In this document: positions 36,834 through 45,503 of the stretch, piece after piece | Layout: every line of letters starts with the position of its first letter | Position numbering within the stretch: the stretch's first letter is position 1 | DNA from: JAGVGT01 sp963807225 | GTDB taxonomy: Bacteria > Desulfobacterota > Desulfobulbia > Desulfobulbales > JAGXFP01 | Assembly (NCBI GenBank): GCA_963807225.1 | Contig: CAWEAD010000008.1 | Location: forward strand, 558,001-622,000 | Reading direction: 5' to 3' | DNA: 64,000 bases | The notes under the pieces: generated by a model | Told to the model about the DNA's origin: nothing | What the model saw: the letters and a program-made list of their open reading frames with translations, nothing else | Databases searched by the model: none | Translations under genes and position numbers: made by a program

Positions 36834-37541
36834 ATGGAATCACTGAACTTTACTGGGAAAAGCACCTTCAACAACCTGCCGGCCGCGAAAAGGGCACTGA
36901 TCCTGCGCGAGGCGGTGCGGGAGTTCGCCGATCACGGCTTCAGGCAGGCCTCCGTCAACCGGATCGTCGAGCGGACCGGGATCGCCAAGGGTTCGCTCTA
37001 CCAGTACTTCGACAACAAGGAAGGGCTTTTTCTCTACGTCTTCGGGTGTTTCGCCGAGTCGATCAAGGAGACGGTCCGGGCTTCGGGCGCTGAGGACGGC
37101 GACTTCTTCACCAGCCTGGCGCAGGTGATGCGGGCCGGCGAGGCTTTCGTCGCCGGCCATCCCGACTACTTCCGGCTCTACCTCAAGCTGGCCGGTGACG
37201 ACGATATCCCTCACCGAGCCCAACTTATGGGGATGCTGCGGCTCTTTCCGGCCGAGTACTTCGCGCCGCTCCTGGTGCAAGGGCAGGCGGCGGGCATGAT
37301 CCGCGAGGACGTCAGCCTGGCGACCATGATCTTCCTGATCGAAGGGGTGATCGAACGCTTTCTGAGCGGGCTGGCCGGTTCGGGCGGTCCGGTAAGCGAG
37401 ACCCTGGTGCCGGAACTGCTGGCCCTGCTGAAGAGCGGCCTGGTGGTAGGAAAGAATAAAGCTGGCGGGCTTCGTCGCGATGGGACCCAAGCCTCGGCGC
37501 GGGCCAAGGCGCAGCCATCCTTGTTTGCAACTTTGAAATAG
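36834..37541 (+). CDS. TetR/AcrR family transcriptional regulator
   Basis: A 235-residue regulator. The N-terminal DNA-binding domain is clear: ALILREAVREFADHGFRQAS, VNRIVERTGIAKGSLYQYFD and NKEGLFLYVFGCF (residues 17-75), with the helix-turn-helix near residues 40-60. The rest is the ligand-binding domain. Two palindromic operators directly before the ATG suggest that it represses itself. It lies upstream of the menaquinone gene mqnE in the same direction, separated by a repeat; a link with that locus is possible but not shown. Confidence 0.85.
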   Translation: MESLNFTGKSTFNNLPAAKRALILREAVREFADHGFRQASVNRIVERTGIAKGSLYQYFDNKEGLFLYVFGCFAESIKETVRASGAEDGDFFTSLAQVMRAGEAFVAGHPDYFRLYLKLAGDDDIPHRAQLMGMLRLFPAEYFAPLLVQGQAAGMIREDVSLATMIFLIEGVIERFLSGLAGSGGPVSETLVPELLALLKSGLVVGKNKAGGLRRDGTQASARAKAQPSLFATLK

Positions 37542-37549
37542 CAAAACAA

Positions 37550-37631
37550 GGTTGGGGTGAAAACGATGAACCCCAACAAGATCCGACCCCCTTGGAGCTG
37601 TTGGGGTTCGCTCCGCTCACCGCCAACCTGC
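37550..37631. repeat. Repeat B-like element, copy 6
   Basis: GGTTGGGGTGAAAACGATG to GGGGTTCGCTCCGCTCACC and GCCAACCTGCG, matching copy 5 and related to copies 1-3. It lies between tetR and mqnE. Confidence 0.55.
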
Positions 37632-37673
37632 GTGTCAAGTGAGACATTTTTAAAACAATTGGGGACTGAAAAC

Positions 37674-38768
37674 ATGGACATGATGGTTAAAGCGGCCGGG
37701 CTTGGCGATATCCTCGATAAGGTCAGGAGCGGCGCGCGGTTGACGCCGGAGGACGGGCTGCGGCTCTACAAATCGCCGGATCTGCTGGCGGTGGGTTATC
37801 TGGCCAATATCGTCCGGGAAAGGCTGAACGGCAACCGGGCCTACTTTATCTACAACCAGCATGTCAACTACTCCAACATCTGCACCAATCTCTGTAAGTT
37901 CTGCGCCTTCGGCAAGGAAAAGGGCACGCCCCAGGCCTACGAGATGAGCGTTGCCGAGGTCAAGGAGAAGATCCGCGAGCGGCTGGCCGAGCCGATCACC
38001 GAGGTGCACGTGGTGGGTGGCATCCATCCGGAACTGCCGTACTCCTATTACCTGGAGATGCTGCGGGGCATCAAGGAGGTGCGGCCCGAGATCCATATCC
38101 AGGGCTTCACCTGCGTCGAGATCGCCCACCTGGCCGAACTGGCCGGCCAGAGCGTCAAGGATACCCTGTTGGAGCTGAAGGAGGCCGGACTAGGTTCGAT
38201 TCCCGGCGGCGGGGCCGAGGTCTTCAGCCCGCGGATCAGGAAGCTGACCTGTGAGAGGAAACTCTCCGGCGAGGGGTGGCTCGAGGTGGCCAAGACCGCG
38301 CATGGGATCGGCCTGAAGAGCAACGCCACCATGCTCTATGGCCATATCGAGACCCTGGAGGAGCGGGTCGAACATCTCGACGCCCTGCGCACCGCCCAGG
38401 ACGAGACCGGCGGCTTTATGACCTTCATCCCGCTGGCCTTCCATCCGAAGAATACCGAGATGCACGATATCTCCAAAACCACCGGCATGGAGGATCTGAA
38501 GAACATCGCCGTGGCCCGCTGCTACCTGGACAACTTCCCGCATATCAAGGGCTACTGGGTGATGATCGGCCCCAAAATGGCCCAGGTGGCCCTGGCCTTC
38601 GGCGCCGACGACATGGACGGTACCGTCAAGGAAGAGCGTATCACCAAAATGGCCGGCGGCGAATCGGCCCAGGGACTGAGCGACAAGGAACTGATCCGCT
38701 TGATCCGCGAGGCGGGCAGGGAGCCGATCGAACGCGATACCCTCTACAATGTGATCAACACTTATTGA
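37674..38768 (+). CDS. mqnE: Aminofutalosine synthase MqnE (radical SAM)
   Basis: A 364-residue radical SAM enzyme. The iron-sulphur motif is CTNLCKFC with Cys70, Cys74 and Cys77; IHIQGFTCVEIAHLAELAG and GSIPGGGAEVFSPRIR are typical of MqnE. It adds the chorismate-derived enolpyruvyl benzoate made by MqnA to SAM, giving aminofutalosine in the futalosine route to menaquinone. ATG 37674 matches family length; an in-frame extension upstream covers repeat DNA. A 300-base gap with repeat C separates it from mqnC. Confidence 0.9.
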   Translation: MDMMVKAAGLGDILDKVRSGARLTPEDGLRLYKSPDLLAVGYLANIVRERLNGNRAYFIYNQHVNYSNICTNLCKFCAFGKEKGTPQAYEMSVAEVKEKIRERLAEPITEVHVVGGIHPELPYSYYLEMLRGIKEVRPEIHIQGFTCVEIAHLAELAGQSVKDTLLELKEAGLGSIPGGGAEVFSPRIRKLTCERKLSGEGWLEVAKTAHGIGLKSNATMLYGHIETLEERVEHLDALRTAQDETGGFMTFIPLAFHPKNTEMHDISKTTGMEDLKNIAVARCYLDNFPHIKGYWVMIGPKMAQVALAFGADDMDGTVKEERITKMAGGESAQGLSDKELIRLIREAGREPIERDTLYNVINTY

Positions 38769-38865
38769 TTAACGGGTATCTCTGGAGGCTTTGTCGGCTA
38801 TGGTGACTGGGATATTCTTTGCCAACTTCGATGTATTGTTCATTTCTTTGCTTGCCCAAAGAAAC

Positions 38866-39045
38866 GAACCAAAGAAAGGGCAGCCAATCACTTGGACCCG
38901 CTGCGCGGGACTTCCCTACGCTCCTGGTCTCGGCCGGGCGAGAAAGAACTCGGGCCTGCGGCCCTCAGACAGCTTTCTCGCATTTTCCGGCCGCTCCGGC
39001 GTCGCTGCGGCGGCGTGAAATGGCGAACAACTACGGAAGTTAACT
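38866..39045. repeat. Dispersed intergenic repeat C, copy 2
   Basis: AAAGAAAGGGCAGCCAATCA, CCCGCTGCGCGGGACTTCCC, CAGACAGCTTTCTCGC and GAAATGGCGAACAACTACGG parallel copy 1 at 11803-11985. It produces open frames that are unlikely to be genes. Confidence 0.65.
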
Positions 39046-39065
39046 CAATGTAGAAACTTAATGAC

Positions 39066-40127
39066 ATGATGAATGAATTAATTGAGAAAGTTCTGGCCGG
39101 GGAGCGCATCAGCGTCGATGAAGGGCTCAAGCTCGCCGTGGAGGGAGACTTCTACCAACTCGGTTTCCTGGCCGGGGCGATCAAGAAGCGGCTGCATCCC
39201 GAACCCTGGGTCACCTACGTCATCGACCGCAATATCAACTATACCGACATCTGCATTTCGGCCTGTAAGTTCTGCGCCTTTTTCAAGGCGCCGGAAGAGG
39301 AGGGCGGTTACGTCCTTTCCAATGAGGAACTGGGCCGCAAGATCGAGGAGACCCTGGAGCTTGGCGGCACCCAGATCCTGCTCCAGGGCGGCCTGCATCC
39401 GGACAAGCCCCTGGAGTTCTACGAGGAGATGCTGCGCTTCATCAAGACCTATCCGATCCATATCCACGGCTTCTCGCCGCCGGAGGTTTGCCACTTCGCC
39501 AAACTGTCCGGGCTATCCGTACCCGAGGTCATCACCCGGCTGCGTGCAGCCGGACTCGACTCCATTCCCGGCGGCGGGGCCGAGATCCTTTCCGATCGCG
39601 TCCGTTCCGAGACCGCGCCGCGTAAGTGCAACGCCGACGAGTGGCTCGAAGTGATGCGCCAGGCCCATCACCAGGGGATGCGGACCACCGCCACCATGAT
39701 GTTCGGCCATATCGAAACCATGGCTGAACGCTTCGAACATCTGGACCGGGTGCGGCGTCTCCAGGACGAGACCTCCGGCTTCACCGCCTTCATTCCCTGG
39801 CCTTTCCAGCCGGCCAACTCGGTACTGGCCCATCTGCCCACCGCCACCGCCGTTGAATATCTGCGGATGTTGGCTCTGTCCCGGATCTTTTTGGACAACG
39901 TGCCCAATATCCAGGCCTCCTGGGTGACCCAGGGGGGCAAGATCGCCCAGCTCGCCCTGTTTTTCGGGGCCAACGATTTCGGCAGCACCATGATCGAGGA
40001 AAACGTGGTGGCCGCCGCCGGGGTGGGTTTCCGCCTCTCCGAGCGGGAGATCCGCCAACTGGTGACCGAGGCTGGTTACCAGCCCTGTCAGCGAACCATG
40101 GATTACACCCTGGTCGAAAAGCGATGA
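39066..40127 (+). CDS. mqnC: Cyclic dehypoxanthinyl futalosine synthase MqnC (radical SAM)
   Basis: A 353-residue radical SAM protein with CISACKFC (Cys63, Cys67, Cys70), the IHIHGFSPPEV motif near residue 136 and SIPGGGAEILSDRVR near residue 165. MqnC cyclises dehypoxanthine futalosine to the naphthoate precursor of menaquinone. It is a paralogue of MqnE but lacks the longer N-terminus. The stop overlaps the next gene's ATG by four bases (ATGA), so the downstream genes form one translationally coupled operon. Confidence 0.9.
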   Translation: MMNELIEKVLAGERISVDEGLKLAVEGDFYQLGFLAGAIKKRLHPEPWVTYVIDRNINYTDICISACKFCAFFKAPEEEGGYVLSNEELGRKIEETLELGGTQILLQGGLHPDKPLEFYEEMLRFIKTYPIHIHGFSPPEVCHFAKLSGLSVPEVITRLRAAGLDSIPGGGAEILSDRVRSETAPRKCNADEWLEVMRQAHHQGMRTTATMMFGHIETMAERFEHLDRVRRLQDETSGFTAFIPWPFQPANSVLAHLPTATAVEYLRMLALSRIFLDNVPNIQASWVTQGGKIAQLALFFGANDFGSTMIEENVVAAAGVGFRLSEREIRQLVTEAGYQPCQRTMDYTLVEKR

Positions 40128-41356
40128 TTGAACCTAGTAACTACCTGCACCGGGCGCCCTGGGTACTGCCCATGGCCGCCGATCCGACTCTGCCGCCGGT
40201 GATTCGCGACGGGGCGGTGCTCACTGAGAATGGCCGGATCGTCCGGGTCGGAACATTTACCGAACTGCGCGACAGCGAGGCGGAATTGGTGGAGCATCGA
40301 GGCCGGGTCTTGCTGCCGGCGCTGGTCAACTGCCATGCCCACCTGGAGCTTTCCTATCTCGCCGGTCTGGGGCAGGGTGAAGGTCCGGCCGGCGATCTCG
40401 CCCTCTGGATCAGCCGGCTGCTGGCCGAACGCGAAAAACCGGTCGATCCGGAGGAGAAGCAAATGGCCTCCTGGCGGGCGCTGGCCCAGCTTTACGCCTC
40501 CGGTTGCCGGGCGCTTCTGGATCTCGGCAACGACCCGGCCAGCGCTGAGCTCGGGGCCAATTTCAAGGTTGAAGTCCGCTTTTTTCGGGAACTGCTGGGG
40601 TTGAGCGAAGCCGGCACGGCCGCCGGCCGTGAGGTGCTGGAAAAGTCCGGGGAAGCGGACGCCTTTTCCGGTCACGCGCCCTATTCGACCAGCGCGGTAC
40701 TTTTGCGGCTGCTCAAGGAGCGGGCCTCACGCTTGGGCCAACTCTTTCCGATCCACCTGGCCGAATCGGCCGACGAGACCGAACTATTACTGGAGGGCAG
40801 CGGGCGGCTGCGCCAGTTCCTGGAGCAGCGCGGGGTCTGGGACGGGAGTTTTGCGGTGCCCGGAACAAGCCCGGTAGGCTACCTGGAGAGCCTGGGCTTG
40901 CTCGATGACCGCACCCTGGCGGTGCATTGCGTGCAAATGGACCAGCACGATATCGAGATTCTGGCCCGAAGCGGGGCGGCGGTGTGTCTCTGCCCGGGCT
41001 CCAACCGTTTCCTCGGCGTCGGCCGGGCCCCGGTTCCGGCCCTGGCGGCAGCCGGAATCCGGTTGGTGCTGGGTACCGACAGCCTGGCCAGCAATCCGCG
41101 CCTGGACCTCTGGGAAGAGATGCGGCTGCTGCGCCTTGACCATCCCGGGCTGGAACCATTGGCTATTTTGCGGATGGCCTCCAGAAACGGGGCCGAGTTG
41201 CTCGGTCTGGATGACGAACTGGGAAGTCTCGATCCCGGCTGCAGTTCATCCTTTCTGGCGGTTGAGGTGGAAGTTGCCGCCGAGGCCGGAGAAGAAACGG
41301 TTCTGGCCACCCTGGTCGATTCCGGCCGGCCACGCCAACTGGAGTGGGTGGAATAA
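40124..41356 (+). CDS. mqnX: Amidohydrolase, probable aminofutalosine deaminase
   Basis: A 410-residue metal-dependent hydrolase of the TrzN/AtzB-like cytosine deaminase group. Metal ligands are visible in NCHAHLELSY (residues 69-71), PIHLAES (near 210) and LGTDSLASNPRLDL (near 320), with HCVQMD between them. In organisms whose MqnE makes aminofutalosine, a deaminase of this type (MqnX) converts it to futalosine before hydrolysis by MqnB. Four-base overlap with mqnC and tight coupling to mqnA support that role. Substrate specificity is inferred from position. Confidence 0.75.
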   Translation: MIEPSNYLHRAPWVLPMAADPTLPPVIRDGAVLTENGRIVRVGTFTELRDSEAELVEHRGRVLLPALVNCHAHLELSYLAGLGQGEGPAGDLALWISRLLAEREKPVDPEEKQMASWRALAQLYASGCRALLDLGNDPASAELGANFKVEVRFFRELLGLSEAGTAAGREVLEKSGEADAFSGHAPYSTSAVLLRLLKERASRLGQLFPIHLAESADETELLLEGSGRLRQFLEQRGVWDGSFAVPGTSPVGYLESLGLLDDRTLAVHCVQMDQHDIEILARSGAAVCLCPGSNRFLGVGRAPVPALAAAGIRLVLGTDSLASNPRLDLWEEMRLLRLDHPGLEPLAILRMASRNGAELLGLDDELGSLDPGCSSSFLAVEVEVAAEAGEETVLATLVDSGRPRQLEWVE

Positions 41357-41357
41357 T

Positions 41358-42230
41358 ATGGCTACTGCAGCAACCGCTCAAACACCGGCGGCGGCCCGGA
41401 TCGGGATGATCAATTTCATCAACACCTCCCCGCTCTACGAGGTCTGGCGCCGCAAGGTTCATCCGCCCGACTGGCAGGTGGTGGAGGCGGTGCCGGCGGC
41501 CTTGAACCTGATGCTCAGTCGGGGCGAGATCGACCTGGGTTTCGTTTCTTCCCATGAATACGCGGTGCGCCCCGAGCTCTATGTGATCCTGCCGGATCCG
41601 GTCATCGCCGCCTCCGGTTCGGTGGGCAGCGTCTTTCTCTTTGCCCGGCGGCAAGTGGCGGAACTGGACGGGGCTCGATTACTGCTGACCTCCCAGTCCC
41701 AGACCTCGGTCAGTCTCTTGCAGATCATTCTGGAGGAATTCCACGGTCTGCGCCCGCACTATGAAACCGGTTCGGTCCGGGAAAATCTGGCAGATCTGAG
41801 CCGCTTCGCCGGAATCCTGGCCATTGGCGATGAGGCCCTGCTGCTGGCCCAACGGGATGATTTCCCGGTCGTCATCGACTTGGGCAAGGTCTGGCACGAT
41901 CAAACCGGATTGCCCTTCGTCTTCGCGGTCTGGGCGGTGCGGCGTGATTTCGCCCGGCGGTTCCCCTTGCTGCTGGCGGAAATTCACCGGGAGCTGCAAA
42001 GCTGCCTGCGCGAGGGACTGGCCGACCTGAAGGCGATCAGCGCTACGGTTGCCCCGCGGATTCCCATGAATCCCACCGACTGTTACAACTACCTGCGGGG
42101 CATCGAGTACGATTTCGGTCCCGCCAAGCAAGAGGGTTTGGCCCTTTTTTACGATTATCTGATCAAGCGCGGGGAGGGGGCGAGGGCAGCCCTGCCTCTG
42201 CAGCTCTGGGGAGAAGGTAGGCAAGGATGA
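41358..42230 (+). CDS. mqnA: Chorismate dehydratase MqnA
   Basis: A 290-residue protein with a periplasmic-binding-protein-like fold. RIGMINFINTSPLYEVW at the N-terminus, GEIDLGFVSSHEYA near residue 56 and LAIGDEALLLA near residue 154 are MqnA signatures. It removes water from chorismate to give 3-[(1-carboxyvinyl)oxy]benzoate, the first step of the futalosine pathway. It begins one base after the amidohydrolase stop and overlaps ubiE by four bases. The C-terminal segment after residue 270 (basic, LQLWGEGRQG) is slightly longer than usual. Confidence 0.9.
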   Translation: MATAATAQTPAAARIGMINFINTSPLYEVWRRKVHPPDWQVVEAVPAALNLMLSRGEIDLGFVSSHEYAVRPELYVILPDPVIAASGSVGSVFLFARRQVAELDGARLLLTSQSQTSVSLLQIILEEFHGLRPHYETGSVRENLADLSRFAGILAIGDEALLLAQRDDFPVVIDLGKVWHDQTGLPFVFAVWAVRRDFARRFPLLLAEIHRELQSCLREGLADLKAISATVAPRIPMNPTDCYNYLRGIEYDFGPAKQEGLALFYDYLIKRGEGARAALPLQLWGEGRQG

Positions 42231-42940
42231 ACAGGCAAAATCCCGAGGAAAAGAAAAAGTTTGTCCGGGAGAAGTTCTCCTCGATCAGCCAGGATTACGA
42301 TTTCCTCAACTCCCTGTTGAGCTTCAATATCGACCGGTACTGGCGCTGGGTCACCACCAGGATGCTGCGCGAGTTTCCCGAGGGGGTGGTTCTCGACCTC
42401 TGCGCCGGGACTATGCCGCTGACCTTGGAACTGACCCGGCAGGCCCCGAAAAGACAGGTGCTGGCGGTGGATTTTTGCGAGGAGATGCTGCGGGCCGGAA
42501 TCAAGACCCTGCCCCGGGACCAGCGGTCCCGGCGGCTTCAGCCGGTCTGCGGTGACGGCGAAAAGATCCCGGTGGCTTCGAGCAGCGTCTGGGGCATCAC
42601 CGTGGCCTTCGGGGTACGCAATCTTTCCCGCACCGACGAGGGGTTGCGGGAAATGCACCGGGTTCTGAAACCGGGCGGCAAACTGCTGATCCTGGAATTC
42701 TCCCGGCCCCGGAATCCGTTGGTTAAACCCCTGTATAATTTTTACCTGAACCGGGTCTTGCCGAAGCTGGCCGGGCTGATTTCCGGCGACAAGGAGGCCT
42801 ACGAGTACCTGGCCAGTTCCATCGCCGGGTTCTACGAGCCGGAGGAACTGCTGCGGATGATGCGCCAGGCCGGTTTCGCCAAAGTTCTCAGACGGCCTCT
42901 GACCTTCGGGATCGTCACCATCTATGTGGGGATTAAATGA
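42227..42940 (+). CDS. ubiE: Demethylmenaquinone methyltransferase UbiE/MenG
   Basis: A 237-residue class I methyltransferase: VREKFSSISQDYDFLNSLLS at the start, the SAM-binding VLDLCAGTMPLTLELTRQA at residue 49 and VAFGVRNLSRTDEGLREMHR followed by VLKPGGKLLILEFSRP near residue 145. It adds the final methyl group to demethylmenaquinone. It overlaps mqnA and ubiX by four bases at both ends, so is translated in the same unit. Complete and typical length. Confidence 0.92.
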   Translation: MNRQNPEEKKKFVREKFSSISQDYDFLNSLLSFNIDRYWRWVTTRMLREFPEGVVLDLCAGTMPLTLELTRQAPKRQVLAVDFCEEMLRAGIKTLPRDQRSRRLQPVCGDGEKIPVASSSVWGITVAFGVRNLSRTDEGLREMHRVLKPGGKLLILEFSRPRNPLVKPLYNFYLNRVLPKLAGLISGDKEAYEYLASSIAGFYEPEELLRMMRQAGFAKVLRRPLTFGIVTIYVGIK

Positions 42941-43500
42941 GCACCAAGAAGATCATCCTGGCCGTCACCGGCGCCAGCGGCTCGATCTATGCCCTGGAAT
43001 TTCTGGAACTGCTGCAGCGCCTGGAAGTCGAAGTGCACGGCATCATCTCCGCCGCCGGCCAAAAGGTCATGGAAATCGAGGCGGGGCGAAACCTGGAATC
43101 GCTTCACGCCCTGGCCAACTCCTGGTATCAGATCGATGATTTCACCGCGCCGATGGCCAGCGGCTCGGCCCGGTTCGACGCCATGGTGGTGCTGCCCTGC
43201 AGCATGGGAACCCTGGCGGCCATCGCCCACGGTTACAGCGGCAACCTGATCCACCGGGCCGCCGATGTGACTTTGAAGGAGCGGCGGCCGTTGTTTCTGG
43301 CGGTGCGGGAAACCCCGTTCAACCGCACCCATCTGCTCAATATGCTGCAGGTCCATGACGCCGGGGCCACGATTATTCCGCCCCTGCCGTCCTTCTACCA
43401 GCACCCCGAAACGGTGGCCGACCTGGTCCGCGCTTTCTGCGGCAGGCTGGCCGAACAGTTGGGGCTCACGGTGCCGGGGCAGTTTCATTGGGGTGAATGA
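42937..43500 (+). CDS. ubiX: UbiX-type flavin prenyltransferase
   Basis: A 187-residue flavoprotein: VTGASGSIYALEFLELLQRL (FMN-binding, residues 10-29), ASGSARFDAMVVLPCSMGTL near residue 75, and the conserved LIHRAADVTLKERRPLFLAV segment near residue 107. UbiX makes prenylated FMN for UbiD-type decarboxylases; in futalosine pathways this serves a UbiD-like enzyme that removes carboxylate from the naphthoate. No ubiD homologue is in the window. Four-base overlap with ubiE. Confidence 0.9.
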   Translation: MSTKKIILAVTGASGSIYALEFLELLQRLEVEVHGIISAAGQKVMEIEAGRNLESLHALANSWYQIDDFTAPMASGSARFDAMVVLPCSMGTLAAIAHGYSGNLIHRAADVTLKERRPLFLAVRETPFNRTHLLNMLQVHDAGATIIPPLPSFYQHPETVADLVRAFCGRLAEQLGLTVPGQFHWGE

Positions 43501-43774
43501 ACCGCCTGCGGCAGAAGGTGGAAGTAGGAATGCAGAAGGCAGAATGGGAAGAACGGCATTCTGTTGTGGCGGGATGGCGGCAGGGAAAGGCCACTGGTAG
43601 GGATAGAAGCCCCCGCTGCCTCAAATCGTGTAGGTCGGGGTGAGTCCAGCGAACCCCGACGGTACCCAAGGTGCATGGCCCCAGTCATAGTCAAAGGCTT
43701 GGCCCGATAAGTCTGATCCGTCCGATCGGGCCGAATCCGCTCGGTCAGAACCGAATATAAGCAAAGGAGTCCTC
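43501..43774. other. Intergenic region between ubiX and mqnP
   Basis: No gene. It contains the small AATGCAGAAGGCAGAATGG repeat at about 43529-43547 and a short repeat B-like hairpin, TAGGTCGGGGTGAGTCCAG with GAACCCCGAC, at 43631-43660. Confidence 0.4.
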
Positions 43775-44632
43775 ATGCTGGCCAAGATCAGAATTCTGCT
43801 CGAAATGATCAAGTTCGAGCACACGATTTTCGCGCTGCCATTTGCCTTGCTGGGCGGGTTTCTGGCCGCCGGGGGAGTGCCGGAGGTGACGGTCCTGGGC
43901 TGGATCGTCCTGGCCATGGCCGGAGCCCGAACCAGCGCCATGGGCTTCAATCGCATTGCCGACCGGCATTTCGATCGGGCCAATCCCCGTACCGCCGGCC
44001 GGGCCCTGCCGGCCGGAGCCGTGCAACTATGGGAGGCCTGGGCCATGGTCCTGATCGCGGCGGCGCTTTTCTTCTTCGCCTGCGCCCGGCTCAATCGGCT
44101 GACCCTGTTGATCTCCCCCTTCGCCCTGGGCTTGACCTTTTTCTATTCATTGACCAAGAGATTCACCTGGCTCTGCCATCTGGTTCTCGGCTGCGCCCTG
44201 GCCTTCTCGCCCTTCGGGGGCTGGATCGCCGTGCGGGGCGACTGGCAGGGATTCCCCTGGGCTCTGTCGGCCGCGGTGTTGTTGTGGGTGGCGGGGTTCG
44301 ATACGGTCTATGCCTGTCTGGACGCCGATTTCGATCATGGGGCCGGGCTCTTTTCCCTGCCGGCCCGGTTCGGGCGCCGGCAGGCCTTTCGGCTGGCGGT
44401 AACCCTGCATCTGCTGGCCTTTGTCCTCTTCGTTGCCACCGGGCTCCAGGCCGGGCTCCACCTGGTCTATTACCTGGGGGTAGGGGTGACCGCCGCGGCG
44501 CTCTTCTACCAGCACCTGATCGTCAACCCCAGGGATCTGAGCCGGATCAAGATGTCCTTCTTCACCATGAACGGTTTGATCAGCCTGACTCTGTTCCTGG
44601 CCGCCTGGTTGGATCTCTTCTTATATCGTTGA
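43775..44632 (+). CDS. mqnP: UbiA-family polyprenyltransferase MqnP
   Basis: A 285-residue integral membrane protein with about eight or nine hydrophobic segments. The prenyl-diphosphate-binding motif NRIADRHFDRANPRT lies near residue 58 and the second Asp motif DTVYACLDADFD near residue 175. MqnP-type enzymes attach the isoprenoid side chain to the naphthoate in the futalosine route. Placement after ubiX supports the assignment over a ubiquinone enzyme, as no ubiquinone genes are present. ATG 43775 follows a GGAG site. Confidence 0.85.
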   Translation: MLAKIRILLEMIKFEHTIFALPFALLGGFLAAGGVPEVTVLGWIVLAMAGARTSAMGFNRIADRHFDRANPRTAGRALPAGAVQLWEAWAMVLIAAALFFFACARLNRLTLLISPFALGLTFFYSLTKRFTWLCHLVLGCALAFSPFGGWIAVRGDWQGFPWALSAAVLLWVAGFDTVYACLDADFDHGAGLFSLPARFGRRQAFRLAVTLHLLAFVLFVATGLQAGLHLVYYLGVGVTAAALFYQHLIVNPRDLSRIKMSFFTMNGLISLTLFLAAWLDLFLYR

Positions 44633-44811
44633 AAAATCTCCTGAGAAGGGGAGTGGAGCAGCGAATTTCGGCCAAGCGAAAAGCGAAAGTTCTTGGCTGG
44701 GAGTGAGCTATTGCTTAAGGTGTTTGGGGGTTGTTAAAAAAAGGTGGTCAACTCGTTTACTAAAATTTATTCCGGCACTCTTGGCCGGAAAGTTCATCTG
44801 GAGGCAAAGCG

Positions 44812-45411
44812 ATGGCTGAGACGGTAACACCGACGGGAATGGTCAAAAAGGAATTCATGTATGTAGCGGTGCTGGTTGCCCTGGTGGCCGGTTTTCTCGG
44901 CGGGGTGATCTACAGCAGTTTCAGTAGTCCGGTTCAGGTGGTCACCAAGACCAATCCTGCTTCGGGAGGAGAACAGCAGAGCGGACTAACTGAGGATCAG
45001 GCCCGCAGCATTTTCCAACTGGAACAGGAAGTTGCGGCAAAACCCGACAATGGCCCCGCCTGGGCCAGTCTCGGCAACGTATATTTCGACACCAATCAAT
45101 ACGCCAAGGCGATTAATGCCTACAAAAAGTCGCTGGAACTTAATCCGAAACAGGCCGAGGTCTGGACCGATCTGGGGGTGATGTATCGCCGAAGCAAACA
45201 ACCCCAGGAGGCCATCAAGGCCTTTGATCGGGCCATCAGCCTGAATCCGGCCACCGAACAGGCCCGCTTCAACAAGGGTGTGGTCCTGATCTACGACCTG
45301 AACGACAAAGCAGCCGGACTCAAGGCCTGGGAGGATTTGGTCGCTATCAACCCCGAGGCTCGGGCGCCCAATGGCCAGTTGGTAAAGGAAGTTATTGAAG
45401 CCAACAAATAA
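44812..45411 (+). CDS. Membrane-anchored TPR protein
   Basis: A 199-residue protein with one N-terminal transmembrane helix (YVAVLVALVAGFLGGVIYSS, residues 16-35), a linker and three tetratricopeptide repeats: GPAWASLGNVYFDTNQYAKA, AEVWTDLGVMYRRSKQPQEA and EQARFNKGVVLIYDLNDKAA, with matching second helices. Probably faces the periplasm and scaffolds a protein complex; the partner is unknown. It stands alone and is followed by a strong terminator. Confidence 0.75.
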   Translation: MAETVTPTGMVKKEFMYVAVLVALVAGFLGGVIYSSFSSPVQVVTKTNPASGGEQQSGLTEDQARSIFQLEQEVAAKPDNGPAWASLGNVYFDTNQYAKAINAYKKSLELNPKQAEVWTDLGVMYRRSKQPQEAIKAFDRAISLNPATEQARFNKGVVLIYDLNDKAAGLKAWEDLVAINPEARAPNGQLVKEVIEANK

Positions 45412-45434
45412 TTATTTTTAAGAACCGGTTTTCA

Positions 45435-45470
45435 GGCCGAAGTTCCGTTCCGGGAGCTTCGGCCTTTTTT
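45435..45470 (+). terminator. Rho-independent terminator after the TPR gene
   Basis: GGCCGAAG pairs with CTTCGGCC around a 14-base loop, followed by six T. It ends transcription of the TPR gene and may also serve the convergent zinc-ribbon operon. Confidence 0.8.
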
Positions 45471-45503
45471 ATCTGGGAATGAGCCATAACTCGAGCAGAA
45501 AAT

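Noticed and set aside
38791..39043. Small frames coding for KETNQRKG-like peptides
   Set aside because: They fall inside repeat C, which occurs elsewhere in non-coding positions.
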